Shown here: one piece after another, positions 15,291 through 23,692 of the stretch | Layout of the letters: each line of letters begins with the position of its first letter | Numbering within the stretch: the first letter of the stretch is position 1 | NCBI GenBank assembly: GCA_002408445.1 | Contig: DHSK01000065.1 | Span: 1-27,445 of the forward strand | Source of the DNA: Syntrophomonas sp. UBA5288 | GTDB lineage: Bacteria > Bacillota > Syntrophomonadia > Syntrophomonadales > Syntrophomonadaceae | Direction of reading: 5' to 3' | DNA: 27,445 nt | Made by a program: the position numbers and the translations under genes | The notes under the pieces: model-generated | What the model was told of the DNA's origin: nothing | Databases searched by the model: none | The model's input: the letters and a program-made list of their open reading frames with translations, nothing else

Positions 15291-16430
15291 CTAATTATTG
15301 GTTCTGAGCGGTACCAGGATATAAATATAATTATCTTTTTCCGGATTTTTTAACATAGCCGGTCCGAGTGAGCCTGACAGACTGATATTTATATCCGGAC
15401 ACTCGGGCGCAAATATTTTGACTGCATCGTAAAAATAGTAGGTGTTAAAAGATATCGTAAATTCATTCTCACCGTCAATCTGGACATTCTCTATTATTTC
15501 CTGTATTTCTCCCATTTCCTCGGAATAACTGTTGATTACGGCCTCACTATCCTTAAGTGCCAGTTGTACATGCGGAATTTTGACTTTGTCATCGACCGGC
15601 ATGGTTTTGGCACGCTCCAGGCTTTCGGCCAGGGTATATGAGCCAATCTGGACCTGGGTGCTGAAGCTGGTCGGTATTACTTGTTCGTAATTAGGATATT
15701 GTCCTTCAATGAGGCGGGAAAGCAGTAAAAATTCTTCTTTGTAAAAAATTACGTTGTTCTCGGCCAGGGCAATATTTAACGGTTCGTCACTGTCTTCCAA
15801 TAAGCGCAAAAGTTCATTTACGGTTCTCACCGGTATTATGAAGGAAAGAGGCTTTTCCGGACCATTTTCAATGGTGCAGTCATAACAGGCTAACCGGTGA
15901 GTGTCTGATGCCACGATTTTTAATTGGGTAGAACTGATTATATCAAATAGAATGCCGGTGAAAACTTGGCGAAAATGACTTCCGGCTGCGGCAAAGGCAG
16001 TCTTTTTAAGAGCGTCTTTCAAAGTTTTCTGGGAAATGCAGAAAATCTGATTCATTTTAGCCAGTGGAAGTTCAGGATATTCCTGATTTTGGTAAGTATT
16101 GAGATAGCCCGAAGATCTGCCATAGGAAATATTCAGTTTGGCTTTTTCTTGATTCAAATCCATAACAACATTGGTGTCCGGCAGTAATTTTATAAAATCG
16201 GAAAAATAGTAGGCATTAACCAGAACACTGCCTTCTTCTATAATATCGGCTGACATGGTGGAAGATTTTATGCCGATTTCCATGTCGGTTGCAGTCATGG
16301 TGAGGCCTTTGTCTTTGGAAGCTTCTATCAGCAAACCGGACAGTACAGGTACAGCATTTTTGTTGGACGCAGCACGATGAACCAGGGATGTGATAGTTGA
16401 TAAATCTTTTTTGTCGATATTTACTTTCAT
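15291..16430 (-). CDS. dnaN: DNA polymerase III beta sliding clamp
   Basis: A 379-residue clamp of three topologically similar domains that dimerises around DNA and tethers the replicative polymerase. Recognisable blocks include TATDMEIG near the N-terminus, ASDTHRLA in the middle domain, and the C-terminal end PLRTNN that helps form the partner-binding pocket. The ATG follows AAGGGGG at about 9 nt. It lies 147 bp after dnaA; the gap holds the putative unwinding element of the origin. Confidence 0.97.
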   Translation of the reverse strand: MKVNIDKKDLSTITSLVHRAASNKNAVPVLSGLLIEASKDKGLTMTATDMEIGIKSSTMSADIIEEGSVLVNAYYFSDFIKLLPDTNVVMDLNQEKAKLNISYGRSSGYLNTYQNQEYPELPLAKMNQIFCISQKTLKDALKKTAFAAAGSHFRQVFTGILFDIISSTQLKIVASDTHRLACYDCTIENGPEKPLSFIIPVRTVNELLRLLEDSDEPLNIALAENNVIFYKEEFLLLSRLIEGQYPNYEQVIPTSFSTQVQIGSYTLAESLERAKTMPVDDKVKIPHVQLALKDSEAVINSYSEEMGEIQEIIENVQIDGENEFTISFNTYYFYDAVKIFAPECPDINISLSGSLGPAMLKNPEKDNYIYILVPLRTNN

Positions 16431-16577
16431 GCGGTTGACCCCCTTCGCTTTTTTCTTATTTATTCACTTCTAGGAGTAATAGTAGTAGGCGGCAAGATTA
16501 TGTGGATAAGCTTTGCCGGGCTTGTCTCCTTCAAGGACAAGCCTATTTAAAAATTTGTTGAAAACTTGGTTTTTATT
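16431..16577. other. Putative oriC unwinding region (DnaA box plus DnaA-trios)
   Basis: The dnaA-dnaN gap contains a perfect DnaA box TGTGGATAA at 16501-16509. To its left come a short spacer, a GC-rich GCGGC (16489-16493), then six trinucleotides TAG GAG TAA TAG TAG TAG (16471-16488), and then AT-rich DNA (16450-16468) that includes a near-box TTATTCACT at 16460. This order, box then GC cluster then trios of the 3'-(G/A)A(T/A)-5' kind then AT-rich DNA, is that of the basal unwinding system described in B. subtilis. Gene orientations diverge around dnaA as expected at an origin. The function is inferred. Confidence 0.7.
16519..16543. repeat. Inverted repeat between dnaA and dnaN
   Basis: GGCTTGTC and GACAAGCC form a perfect 8-bp stem with a 9-nt loop, 10 bp from the DnaA box. 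No T-run follows in the dnaA-to-dnaN direction. It may be a partial terminator or processing hairpin between dnaA and dnaN, or part of the origin structure. Confidence 0.5.
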
Positions 16578-17873
16578 TTAGCTTTCTTCGATGTTTTTAC
16601 ACAGGAGTTTTATAGTTGCTTCTAAATCCTGGTCGGTAATAAGTTCTTTTTCTAATTTTTCGATTGCGTGCATTACGGTTGTGTGATCCCGGCCGCCAAA
16701 CTGGTCACCGATTTGCGGAAAAGAGGCGTCGGTCATTTTGCGGCTCAGGTACATGGCAATATGCCGCGGATGAACCAGTTGTTTGTTGCGCTTTTTGGAG
16801 ATCATTTCCGCCAGTTCTGTTCCATAATATTGGGCGACCACCTTCTGAATGCGTTCAATCGTGATTTTTTTAGGACGCGGCGGCGGCAGAATGTCCCGCA
16901 AAGCTTCGGTGGCGGTTTCCATATTAAGCGGTTTATTGCTTAGGGTGGCGTAAGCGACCAGGCGGATCAGAGCCCCTTCCAGTTCTCTAATGTTGGATTC
17001 TATGTAATTGGCGATATAGTCAAGAATATCATAGGATATGTTGAGATTTTCGCTCTGGGCTTTTTTACGCAGTATGGCGATACGGGTCTCCAGATCAGGA
17101 GTCTGTATATCTGTAATTAAACCCCATTCAAATCGTGAACGTAGCCTGTCCTCCAGTGTCGGTATATTGCGCGGCGGACGATCACTGGATATGACTAATT
17201 GTTTATTTGATTCATAAAGGGTATTAAAGGTGTGAAAAAACTCTTCCTGGGTTCTTTCCTTACCGGCCAAAAATTGAATGTCGTCTATTAAGAGAACATC
17301 TATGTTGCGGTATTTATTACGGAAACCGGAAGTATTGTCATCCTTGATGGAACTTATGAGTTCATTGGTAAACTGTTCAGATGAAACATAAGTAACAGAA
17401 TAAGAAGGGTTTTTCTTTAAAATATGATGGGCAATAGCTTGCATTAGATGGGTTTTGCCCAGCCCCACTCCTCCATATATAAAGAGAGGATTATAAGCGC
17501 GCGAAGGTGATTCGCCTACCGCGTAACAAGCTGCGTGAGCAAAGCGGTTGCTGTTACCCACAACAAAAGTATCGAAAGTGTATTTCGGATTTAAAAGAGT
17601 AAAAACACCTTCTTTTTCAACCCCGGTGGTTAATACGACAGAAATATTCTGGTTGGTTAAATCGCGGAATTTTTGCTGAATATTATCCAGATAACGCGAT
17701 TCAATCCATTCCCGGTTTAAATTGTTAGGTACACTTATGTAAATTTTGTCATTGCGGAAAGTATTGAATTTGACCTGTGGAAACCAGATTTCATAACTGG
17801 TGGCACCAATTTCTTCTCGCAAAGACAGCATTACTCGGTTCCAGATAGCTGGATAATCAAAATCGTATGACAT
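16578..17873 (-). CDS. dnaA: Chromosomal replication initiator protein DnaA
   Basis: A 431-residue AAA+ initiator. Domain I occupies about 1-83, and the linker (domain II) is very short, about 12-15 residues. The AAA+ core has Walker A GGVGLGKT (134-141) and Walker B VLLIDDI (193-199). The C-terminal DNA-binding domain has HPRHIAMYLSR and the box-recognition motif GGRDHTTVMHA. The ATG is preceded by AGGGGG. Its own 5' leader contains DnaA-box-like sites, which suggests autoregulation. Confidence 0.98.
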   Translation of the reverse strand: MSYDFDYPAIWNRVMLSLREEIGATSYEIWFPQVKFNTFRNDKIYISVPNNLNREWIESRYLDNIQQKFRDLTNQNISVVLTTGVEKEGVFTLLNPKYTFDTFVVGNSNRFAHAACYAVGESPSRAYNPLFIYGGVGLGKTHLMQAIAHHILKKNPSYSVTYVSSEQFTNELISSIKDDNTSGFRNKYRNIDVLLIDDIQFLAGKERTQEEFFHTFNTLYESNKQLVISSDRPPRNIPTLEDRLRSRFEWGLITDIQTPDLETRIAILRKKAQSENLNISYDILDYIANYIESNIRELEGALIRLVAYATLSNKPLNMETATEALRDILPPPRPKKITIERIQKVVAQYYGTELAEMISKKRNKQLVHPRHIAMYLSRKMTDASFPQIGDQFGGRDHTTVMHAIEKLEKELITDQDLEATIKLLCKNIEES

Positions 17874-17895
17874 GTAAATAAGCCCCCTGTTTAAA

Positions 17896-17939
17896 TGTGG
17901 AAAAGTGCACTGTTAATAAGTAAGATAAGCTGTGGATAT
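17896..17939. promoter_or_regulatory. DnaA-box-like sites upstream of dnaA
   Basis: TGTGGATAT (17931-17939) differs by one base from TGTGGATAA, and TGTGGAAAA (17896-17904) by one. Both lie between the predicted dnaA promoter and its start codon, so bound DnaA could repress its own gene and take part in origin assembly. Confidence 0.6.
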
Positions 17940-17951
17940 CTTGGCAAGCAT

Positions 17952-17980
17952 ATATTAAAAGATAGTTGGGTTTATTTCAA
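17952..17980 (-). promoter_or_regulatory. Predicted dnaA promoter
   Basis: On the minus strand TTGAAA (17980-17975) and TAATAT (17957-17952) are separated by 17 bp, about 75 bp upstream of the dnaA start. Confidence 0.6.
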
Positions 17981-18057
17981 GTGAATATATTACTGTAAAG
18001 GTAAAAATATAGTATAATCATAGCAGATTTGGCCAAAAATTAGAAGAGTTACTAAGC

Positions 18058-18087
18058 TTGACAGTATTGGGGTCTAGTCCATATAAT
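18058..18087 (+). promoter_or_regulatory. Promoter of the rpmH-rnpA operon
   Basis: A perfect TTGACA (18058-18063) and a perfect TATAAT (18082-18087) with 18-bp spacing, about 40 bp before rpmH. It is divergent from the dnaA promoter. Confidence 0.85.
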
Positions 18088-18127
18088 GATAACGTGTTGG
18101 AAAAAATGAGGGAGGCTCAAAAATAAC

Positions 18128-18265
18128 ATGAGTAAAAGAACATATCAGCCGAAAAAACGGCAAAGAAAAATGGTTCATGGTTTCAGAGAGAGAATGGCTA
18201 CTGCAGGCGGAAGAAAAGTCCTGGCCAATAGAAGAAAGAGAGGCAGAAAAATACTCTCTGCATAG
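18128..18265 (+). CDS. rpmH: 50S ribosomal protein L34
   Basis: A 45-residue, very basic protein reading MSKRTYQPKKRQRKMVHGF and ending in GRKILSA, clearly L34 of the large ribosomal subunit. GGGAGG lies about 12 nt upstream of the ATG. It is the first gene of the rightward operon and is followed by a small hairpin before rnpA, the standard arrangement next to dnaA. Confidence 0.97.
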   Translation: MSKRTYQPKKRQRKMVHGFRERMATAGGRKVLANRRKRGRKILSA

Positions 18266-18289
18266 GTCGTTTTAACGGCCTTTTATTTT
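18265..18289 (+). terminator. Terminator-like attenuator between rpmH and rnpA
   Basis: GGTCGT and ACGGCC form a short stem (one wobble pair) with a 4-nt loop, followed by TTTTATTTT. It starts at the last base of the rpmH stop codon. It could lower rnpA transcription relative to rpmH, which fits the different amounts needed of the two products. Confidence 0.6.
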
Positions 18290-18308
18290 ACCTGTGGGAA
18301 GGTTTTTA

Positions 18309-18644
18309 ATGCTTGGTAAAGAAAAAAGGATAAGCAGGAGTTGTGAATATAATACAGTATACCAGCAAGGCCGAAAGACACCGGGAAGATACATAATTGT
18401 TTTTGTGATACCTAATCTTACCGATCATAACCGCTTTGGCTTTGTTACCAGTAAAAAAGTAGGCAAAGCTGTAACAAGGAACAAGGCCAGGAGACAATTA
18501 CGGGCAATTGTTCAAACTGAATGGGATACGATTAAACCCGGTTATGATATTGTCGTAGTGGTACGCAAGAATTTTCCCGGAACTTCTTTTGATTTGATAA
18601 AAAAAGATTTTTCTATAGTTATGAGAAAGGCTGGCTTATGTTAA
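18309..18644 (+). CDS. rnpA: Ribonuclease P protein component
   Basis: A 111-residue basic protein that binds the RNase P RNA and helps mature tRNA 5' ends. The signature TRNKARRQLRAIV corresponds to the conserved RNR helix, and FGFVTSKKVGKAV precedes it. I chose the ATG at 18309, preceded by GGGAAGG; a GTG five codons upstream lacks a ribosome binding site. Its last codons overlap the start of yidD by 7 bp. The RNA subunit gene is not in this window. Confidence 0.95.
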   Translation: MLGKEKRISRSCEYNTVYQQGRKTPGRYIIVFVIPNLTDHNRFGFVTSKKVGKAVTRNKARRQLRAIVQTEWDTIKPGYDIVVVVRKNFPGTSFDLIKKDFSIVMRKAGLC

Positions 18645-18847
18645 AAAGGACTGCAATTTTTATCATCAAGTTATATCAAAAAGTCACCTTTTTCAAGGCT
18701 CCTTCTTGTCGTTTCTATCCTTCCTGTTCCAATTATTCCATTCAGGCCATTGCCAGATATGGCGTACTCAAAGGAGGATGGTTAACCGCAAAAAGAATAT
18801 TGAAATGTCATCCTTTTAATCCTGGGGGTTATGATCCGGTGCCGTAA
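18638..18847 (+). CDS. yidD: Membrane protein insertion efficiency factor YidD
   Basis: A 69-residue protein with the family core CRFYPSCSNYSIQAIARYG and the C-terminal HPFNPGGYDPVP. YidD is a small inner-face membrane-associated protein that assists insertion through Sec/YidC. Three conserved cysteines are visible. It overlaps rnpA and is followed by yidC, the usual order. Confidence 0.95.
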   Translation: MLKRTAIFIIKLYQKVTFFKAPSCRFYPSCSNYSIQAIARYGVLKGGWLTAKRILKCHPFNPGGYDPVP

Positions 18848-18875
18848 ATATTTTTCGAAAAACGGCCCAATATTT

Positions 18876-18926
18876 AAGGAGGTGAATCTTGCTATTGTAT
18901 TGCCCATACAATAGCAAGGGAAAAGT
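18876..18926 (+). promoter_or_regulatory. Shine-Dalgarno plus perfect hairpin ahead of yidC
   Basis: AAGGAGGTGA (18876-18885) is a near-consensus ribosome binding site but is 41 nt from the yidC TTG start. Between them GCTATTGTAT (18891-18900) and ATACAATAGC (18906-18915) form a perfect 10-bp stem with a 5-nt loop. A second, weaker site AAGGG (18916-18920) lies 6 nt before the TTG. The strong site is positioned for a TTG at 18889 in another frame, which would read about 23 codons, cross the yidC start, and stop. The hairpin could gate translation or bring the strong site close to the true start. Confidence 0.6.
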
Positions 18927-19724
18927 TTGTGGCATGCTTTTGTTCAGTGGTTTTCAGAAGTAATTAATTTAATGTATCACCTAACGGGACAAATGGGACT
19001 GCCCAATTATGGGCTGGCCATTATTCTCATGACCATTGCCATAAAATTAGTAATGTTTCCTTTGACCCAAAAGCAAATGAAATCCATGCGTGGCATGCAG
19101 GCGATACAACCAAAAATAAAATACATCCAGGAGAAGTATAAGGATGATCAGGCAACCATGCAGAAAAAAGTTATGGAGCTTTATAAAGAACATGGTGTTA
19201 GTCCTTTTGGAGGTTGTCTGCCGTTATTAATCCAGATGCCGATTTTTATTGCTTTTTATCAATCATTATTCAGTTTTAAATTCGCGGTAGCGGAACATGC
19301 AAGCTTTCTCTGGATACCTAACATAGGCAAACCTGATCCATACTTTATTCTCGCTATTCTAGCCGCGGTTACGACTTACCTGCAGCAAAAGATATCCATG
19401 GTCGACTCCAAAGATCCGACTCAGAAGAGTATGCTTTATTTCATGCCTTTATTTATGGCCTGGATAGCGTACAAAATGCCGGCAGGATTACCCTTATACT
19501 GGGTTGTATTTAATATCCTGGGCATTTTACAGCAATTGTATGTTAACCGGAGCGACCACAAGGCTGTACCGGATACAGGAACAGGGATTGAAGTGAACCG
19601 AAAAGAAGAAGTGCCGATGAAGAAAGAATCCTTGGCAGAAAAGGCAGCAGGGCGGGACAAAGGAGGAAGGAAAGATAATGGAAGTCCAGGCACAAGCAGT
19701 AATAAAAAAAGGAAAAAACGTTGA
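18927..19724 (+). CDS. yidC: Membrane protein insertase YidC/Oxa1 family (SpoIIIJ type)
   Basis: A 265-residue, five-helix insertase. The segment NYGLAIILMTIAIKLVMFPLT is the first conserved helix; it has Lys where B. subtilis SpoIIIJ has its essential Arg. The cytoplasmic loop includes QKQMKSMRGMQAIQPK and the motif GGCLPLLIQMPIFIAFYQ. No lipobox is visible at the N-terminus, unlike SpoIIIJ of B. subtilis. The C-terminus is a long basic tail, part of which is encoded in the 47-bp overlap with jag. The start is TTG by homology to proteins beginning MW near this point; no in-frame ATG exists upstream because of a stop. Confidence 0.93.
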   Translation: MWHAFVQWFSEVINLMYHLTGQMGLPNYGLAIILMTIAIKLVMFPLTQKQMKSMRGMQAIQPKIKYIQEKYKDDQATMQKKVMELYKEHGVSPFGGCLPLLIQMPIFIAFYQSLFSFKFAVAEHASFLWIPNIGKPDPYFILAILAAVTTYLQQKISMVDSKDPTQKSMLYFMPLFMAWIAYKMPAGLPLYWVVFNILGILQQLYVNRSDHKAVPDTGTGIEVNRKEEVPMKKESLAEKAAGRDKGGRKDNGSPGTSSNKKRKKR

Positions 19725-20313
19725 TGAGGCGATTAAAGACGCTTTAGACGAACTAGGCTGTGAAATTGATGATGTAGTAGTTGAAATTATAGAAGAAGCG
19801 AGTAAAGGGTTACTTGGTTTCGTAGGTAAAAAACCGGCGGTCGTAAAAGTTACCAGAAGAGAAAAACCGGAAGAGCAACCACTGCGGGTAGTGGAGGGAA
19901 TACTTAATCAGATGAAATTAGACTACCAGATAGAAAATGTGGAATGGGAAGACAGTACGGTTAGAATAAACATAATCGGCAATGACATGGGACTTTTAAT
20001 CGGCCGCAAAGGCGAAACGTTAAATGCGCTTCAGTTTATGACAGGTCTTATAATAAATCGCGGTAGGGAAGATAAAATTCGGGTGGTACTGGACGTAGAA
20101 GATTATCGCCGCAAAAGGGAAGAGTCACTCGAATCACTGGCATTAAGACTCTCCGACAAGGTGAAGAAAACACGTAAAAACGTAGTTATGAGGCCAATGA
20201 GCTCACAGGAAAGAAGAATTGTGCATACGGTGTTACAGGCAGATCCTGGTGTAACAACATATTCCACCGGGGATGAACCATACCGTAAAGTTGTAATCTC
20301 AGTAAAAAAATAG
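19678..20313 (+). CDS. jag: RNA-binding protein Jag/KhpB (SpoIIIJ-associated)
   Basis: A 211-residue protein with an N-terminal Jag domain (about 1-55), a KH domain with the RNA-binding GRKG loop at 109-112, and a C-terminal R3H domain with Arg179 and His183. Homologues bind RNA and affect cell division and elongation. The ATG has AGGAGG upstream and lies within yidC (47-bp overlap), so the two are co-expressed. A strong terminator follows at once, ending the operon that began at rpmH. Confidence 0.95.
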   Translation: MEVQAQAVIKKGKNVDEAIKDALDELGCEIDDVVVEIIEEASKGLLGFVGKKPAVVKVTRREKPEEQPLRVVEGILNQMKLDYQIENVEWEDSTVRINIIGNDMGLLIGRKGETLNALQFMTGLIINRGREDKIRVVLDVEDYRRKREESLESLALRLSDKVKKTRKNVVMRPMSSQERRIVHTVLQADPGVTTYSTGDEPYRKVVISVKK

Positions 20314-20319
20314 ACAACT

Positions 20320-20345
20320 AAGGCCCTCACGAGGGCCTTTTTTTA
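20320..20345 (+). terminator. Rho-independent terminator after jag
   Basis: AAGGCCCT pairs with AGGGCCTT around a 4-nt loop and runs into seven T. It begins 7 bp after the jag stop and closes the rpmH-jag operon. Confidence 0.92.
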
Positions 20346-20362
20346 ATTTATAGACGATCTGG

Positions 20363-20393
20363 TTTATATAGATTACCTTTTTGGTATTATAAT
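20363..20393 (+). promoter_or_regulatory. Possible promoter of the mnmE operon
   Basis: A perfect TATAAT lies at 20388-20393, 33 bp before mnmE. The best -35 candidate is TTTATA (20363-20368) at a long 19-bp spacing, so only the -10 is convincing. Position between a terminator and a gene start supports a promoter here. Confidence 0.45.
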
Positions 20394-20425
20394 GAGTAAA
20401 AAAGTGATGAAGATGGGGAAATGCA

Positions 20426-21799
20426 ATGTTTAATGATATTATCGCTGCTTTGGCCACACCTCCCGGTGAAGGCGGGGTGGCCATTGTGCGAATAAGCGGC
20501 CCGGGTGCCCTGCAACTGGTGCAGGAATCTTTTAAACCTTACGACCCGCAGGTGAAGTTAAGTGAAAAAAAAGGCTTTACTCTCACTTTGGGCTGGTTGA
20601 TGGAAAAGGATGAAATCATCGACGAAGTACTGGTAGGTGTCATGAGAACGCCCAAAAGCTACACCGGTGAAGATGTGGTGGAGATAAATTGCCATGGCGG
20701 GGTGTTGTCCGCGCGCCGGTGTCTGGAACAAATTGTTGGCCAGGGAGCAAGATTGGCTGAACCGGGAGAATTTACCCGGCGGGCTTTTCTTAATGGCCGG
20801 ATTGATTTAAGCCAGGCCGAAGCGGTAGTAGATGTAATCAAAGCCCGAACGGAACAGGGGCGTAAGCTGGCCCTGCGCCAATTGCAGGGCAGTATAAGCC
20901 GGCAGGTTGAATTTTTACAGGATCTGTTGATTCAAATTAATGCCCAGGTGGAAGCCAGCATCGACTTTCCGGATGAAGTGGGAGACCTTGATTATGAGGA
21001 AGTGGAGCAAAAGCTGAATCAGGTCCTGGACCTGCTGGATAAAATATTAAATGCCGGTAATAAAGGCCGAATTTATCAGGATGGGATCAGCCTTGTTATT
21101 TGTGGAAAACCCAATGTAGGTAAATCCAGTTTATTGAATGCACTGGTGCAAAAAGATAAAGCCATCGTAACTGATATACCGGGTACGACCAGGGACATAG
21201 TCGAAGAATATTTAAATGTCCGAGGTATTCCGGTGCGATTGATGGATACCGCCGGTATCCGCGAAACGGAAGATGTAATCGAAAAAATCGGAGTGGATAA
21301 ATCCCGTACCGCCATGGAAAATGCCGATATGATTATTTTTTTGCTGGATGTGGCCAGCGGCATAACCGAGGAAGATCTGGATATATATCAAAAAATTAAA
21401 GATAAGAAATTTGTTATTTTAGTAAACAAAGAAGACCTGGAAGAAAGAAAAATAACCTCGGATGAAATTAATAAGTATTTTGCCAACGCGGCCATTATAC
21501 ATGGTTCCGTTCGTACCGATACGGGGCTGGAAGAATTGGAAGACGCGATTGAAAGCAAGGTTTTGCAGGGTCAAAACGGCGCAGGCATGGAGATAATGTT
21601 AAATATAAGGCAGGCCGGGGCGCTCAAACGGGCGCGGAAAAGTGTGCTTGATTTATTAAGCAGTTTAAGAAATGCTCCGCTGGATTGTCTGGGGGTGGAT
21701 GCCTGGGGGGCACTGGAGTGCCTGGCTGAAGTAACGGGTAAAGGTTTAAAAGAAGAGGTTATAGACCGTATATTTAAAGAATTTTGTATAGGCAAGTAG
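20426..21799 (+). CDS. mnmE: tRNA modification GTPase MnmE
   Basis: A 457-residue GTPase that, with MnmG, adds a (carboxymethyl)aminomethyl group to U34 of certain tRNAs. The N-terminal folate-binding domain has the GEFTRRAFLNGRIDLSQAEAV block (114-134). The inserted G domain has G1 GKPNVGKS (227-234), PGTTRD, DTAG (274-277) and NKED. The C-terminal CIGK (454-457) carries the catalytic cysteine. mnmG follows 6 bp later. Confidence 0.98.
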   Translation: MFNDIIAALATPPGEGGVAIVRISGPGALQLVQESFKPYDPQVKLSEKKGFTLTLGWLMEKDEIIDEVLVGVMRTPKSYTGEDVVEINCHGGVLSARRCLEQIVGQGARLAEPGEFTRRAFLNGRIDLSQAEAVVDVIKARTEQGRKLALRQLQGSISRQVEFLQDLLIQINAQVEASIDFPDEVGDLDYEEVEQKLNQVLDLLDKILNAGNKGRIYQDGISLVICGKPNVGKSSLLNALVQKDKAIVTDIPGTTRDIVEEYLNVRGIPVRLMDTAGIRETEDVIEKIGVDKSRTAMENADMIIFLLDVASGITEEDLDIYQKIKDKKFVILVNKEDLEERKITSDEINKYFANAAIIHGSVRTDTGLEELEDAIESKVLQGQNGAGMEIMLNIRQAGALKRARKSVLDLLSSLRNAPLDCLGVDAWGALECLAEVTGKGLKEEVIDRIFKEFCIGK

Positions 21800-21805
21800 G
21801 AGGAT

Positions 21806-23683
21806 ATGATGATATACCAGGCTGGAGAATATGATGTAGCAGTAATCGGAGCAGGGCATGCCGGCTGTGAGGCAGCCCTGGCAGCAGCCCGGATGGGATG
21901 CAGGACCTTGCTCATAACCCTGAGTATCGAACATGTGGCATTGATGCCCTGTAATCCTTCGGTCGGAGGGCCGGCCAAAGCCCAGTTGGTCAGAGAGATT
22001 GATGCACTGGGCGGAGAAATGGCCTTAAATATTGACAAGGCCAGTATTCAGATGCGGATCATAAATACCGGAAAAGGACCGGCGGTGCAGGCTTTAAGGG
22101 CTCAGGCCGATAAAATGCAGTATCAGCAGGAAATGCTCAATACCTTGCTGCACCAGGTCAAATTGGATTTATTGATGGCCGAAGTAGAAGAAATTGAAAC
22201 CGAAGCTGACGGTGTTACCGCCGTAATCACCAAAACCGGTGCCCGCTTTGGCTGCCGGGCGGTAGTCGTAACTTCGGGAACCTACTTAAAAGGGCGCATT
22301 TTTATTGGGGATGTAATGTATGAAGGCGGTCCCTCCAATCAGGTCGCCGCTCAAAAGCTATCGGCCAGTTTTATAGGCATGGGTTTGCAGTTGGGCCGCT
22401 TCAAGACCGGAACCCCGCCGCGCGTTCACAGACAAAGTGTTGATTTTTCCAAGATGATTGAACAGCCGGGGGATAAAGAGCCGTTGAACTTCTCTTTTCT
22501 GAGTCCGCGGGTGGAACGGGACCAGCTCTCTTGCTGGCTTACCCACAGCACCAGGCGGACGCATGACATTGTGCGGGATAATATCGAGCGCGCCCCGTTA
22601 TTTACCGGAGTCATAAAAGGACGGGGGCCCAGGTATTGTCCGTCTTTTGAAGATAAAGTGGTGCGCTTTGCCCACAAGGAATCACATCAGCTGTTTGTGG
22701 AACCGGAGGGACGCAACACCGAAGAAATGTATATACAGGGACTTAACACCAGCCTGCCCGAAGATGTACAGCTTGAGGTCTTAAAAAGCATTCCCGGCCT
22801 GGAACATGTTCACATGATCAGGACCGGCTATGCTATAGAATACGACTATGTTATACCCGCCCAGCTTAAACTGACCCTGGAAACCATGCAGGTGCGGGGA
22901 CTATTTACCGCCGGTCAGCTCAACGGAACTTCCGGCTATGAAGAAGCTGCGGCCCAGGGCCTGATCGCGGGCATAAATGCGGCTTTATTGGTTCAGGAGC
23001 GGGAGCCCTTTATTCTAAAACGGAGTGAAGCCTATCTGGGCGTCCTGATTGACGACTTGGTTACCAAGGAATTGGATGAGCCCTACCGCCTGTTAACCTC
23101 CCGGGCCGAATATAGATTATTGCTGCGGCAGGATAACGCTGATTTAAGATTAACCGAAAAGGGAAGAGCCATTGGCCTGGTCGATGACAGGCGTATGCAG
23201 GTTTACGAAACTAAAAAGAAGGCCCTGGAACAGAATATTGATCATTTGCAGGAAAATGCGGCCGGCCCGTCTGACGGGGAGATAAACCGCTATCTGGTTG
23301 ATCACGGTAGTGTTCCGCTCAAAGATAAAATATCGCTATGGGAACTGTTGCGCCGTCCGGAAGTTGATATTGCCGATTATGTCCAGATGGGACGGCTTCC
23401 CGCTCTGGATGAACAGATATTGCAGCAGATGCAAGTCCAGGCCCGTTATGAGGGATATATAAAGAAACAGCAGGAACAGGTAATACGTTTTGAAAAAATG
23501 GAGATGAAACACATCCCGGAAAATATAAATTATGATGAAGTATATGGGTTGTCCAATGAGGCCTTGCAGAAATTAAAACAGTTCCGGCCCGCCTCCATTG
23601 GGCAAGCATCGCGGATAGCAGGAGTAAATCCGGCTGATATTAGTGTTTTGCTAATTTTTTTAGAAAAGAAAAGAAGGAAATAG
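21806..23683 (+). CDS. mnmG: tRNA uridine-5-carboxymethylaminomethyl modification enzyme MnmG
   Basis: A 625-residue FAD protein and partner of MnmE in U34 modification. The dinucleotide motif GAGHAG (15-20) and the family blocks CNPSVGGPAKAQLVREID and TGQLNGTSGYEEAAAQG are present. The C-terminal helical domain that binds MnmE and tRNA is complete. Two consecutive ATGs follow AGGAGG; the second (21809) has the better spacing, so the start may be one residue later. Confidence 0.98.
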   Translation: MMIYQAGEYDVAVIGAGHAGCEAALAAARMGCRTLLITLSIEHVALMPCNPSVGGPAKAQLVREIDALGGEMALNIDKASIQMRIINTGKGPAVQALRAQADKMQYQQEMLNTLLHQVKLDLLMAEVEEIETEADGVTAVITKTGARFGCRAVVVTSGTYLKGRIFIGDVMYEGGPSNQVAAQKLSASFIGMGLQLGRFKTGTPPRVHRQSVDFSKMIEQPGDKEPLNFSFLSPRVERDQLSCWLTHSTRRTHDIVRDNIERAPLFTGVIKGRGPRYCPSFEDKVVRFAHKESHQLFVEPEGRNTEEMYIQGLNTSLPEDVQLEVLKSIPGLEHVHMIRTGYAIEYDYVIPAQLKLTLETMQVRGLFTAGQLNGTSGYEEAAAQGLIAGINAALLVQEREPFILKRSEAYLGVLIDDLVTKELDEPYRLLTSRAEYRLLLRQDNADLRLTEKGRAIGLVDDRRMQVYETKKKALEQNIDHLQENAAGPSDGEINRYLVDHGSVPLKDKISLWELLRRPEVDIADYVQMGRLPALDEQILQQMQVQARYEGYIKKQQEQVIRFEKMEMKHIPENINYDEVYGLSNEALQKLKQFRPASIGQASRIAGVNPADISVLLIFLEKKRRK

Positions 23684-23692
23684 GAAACTTAA

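Noticed and set aside
20299..20484. 61-residue minus-strand reading frame across the jag-mnmE junction
   Set aside because: It covers the jag terminator and the mnmE start and has no recognisable features.
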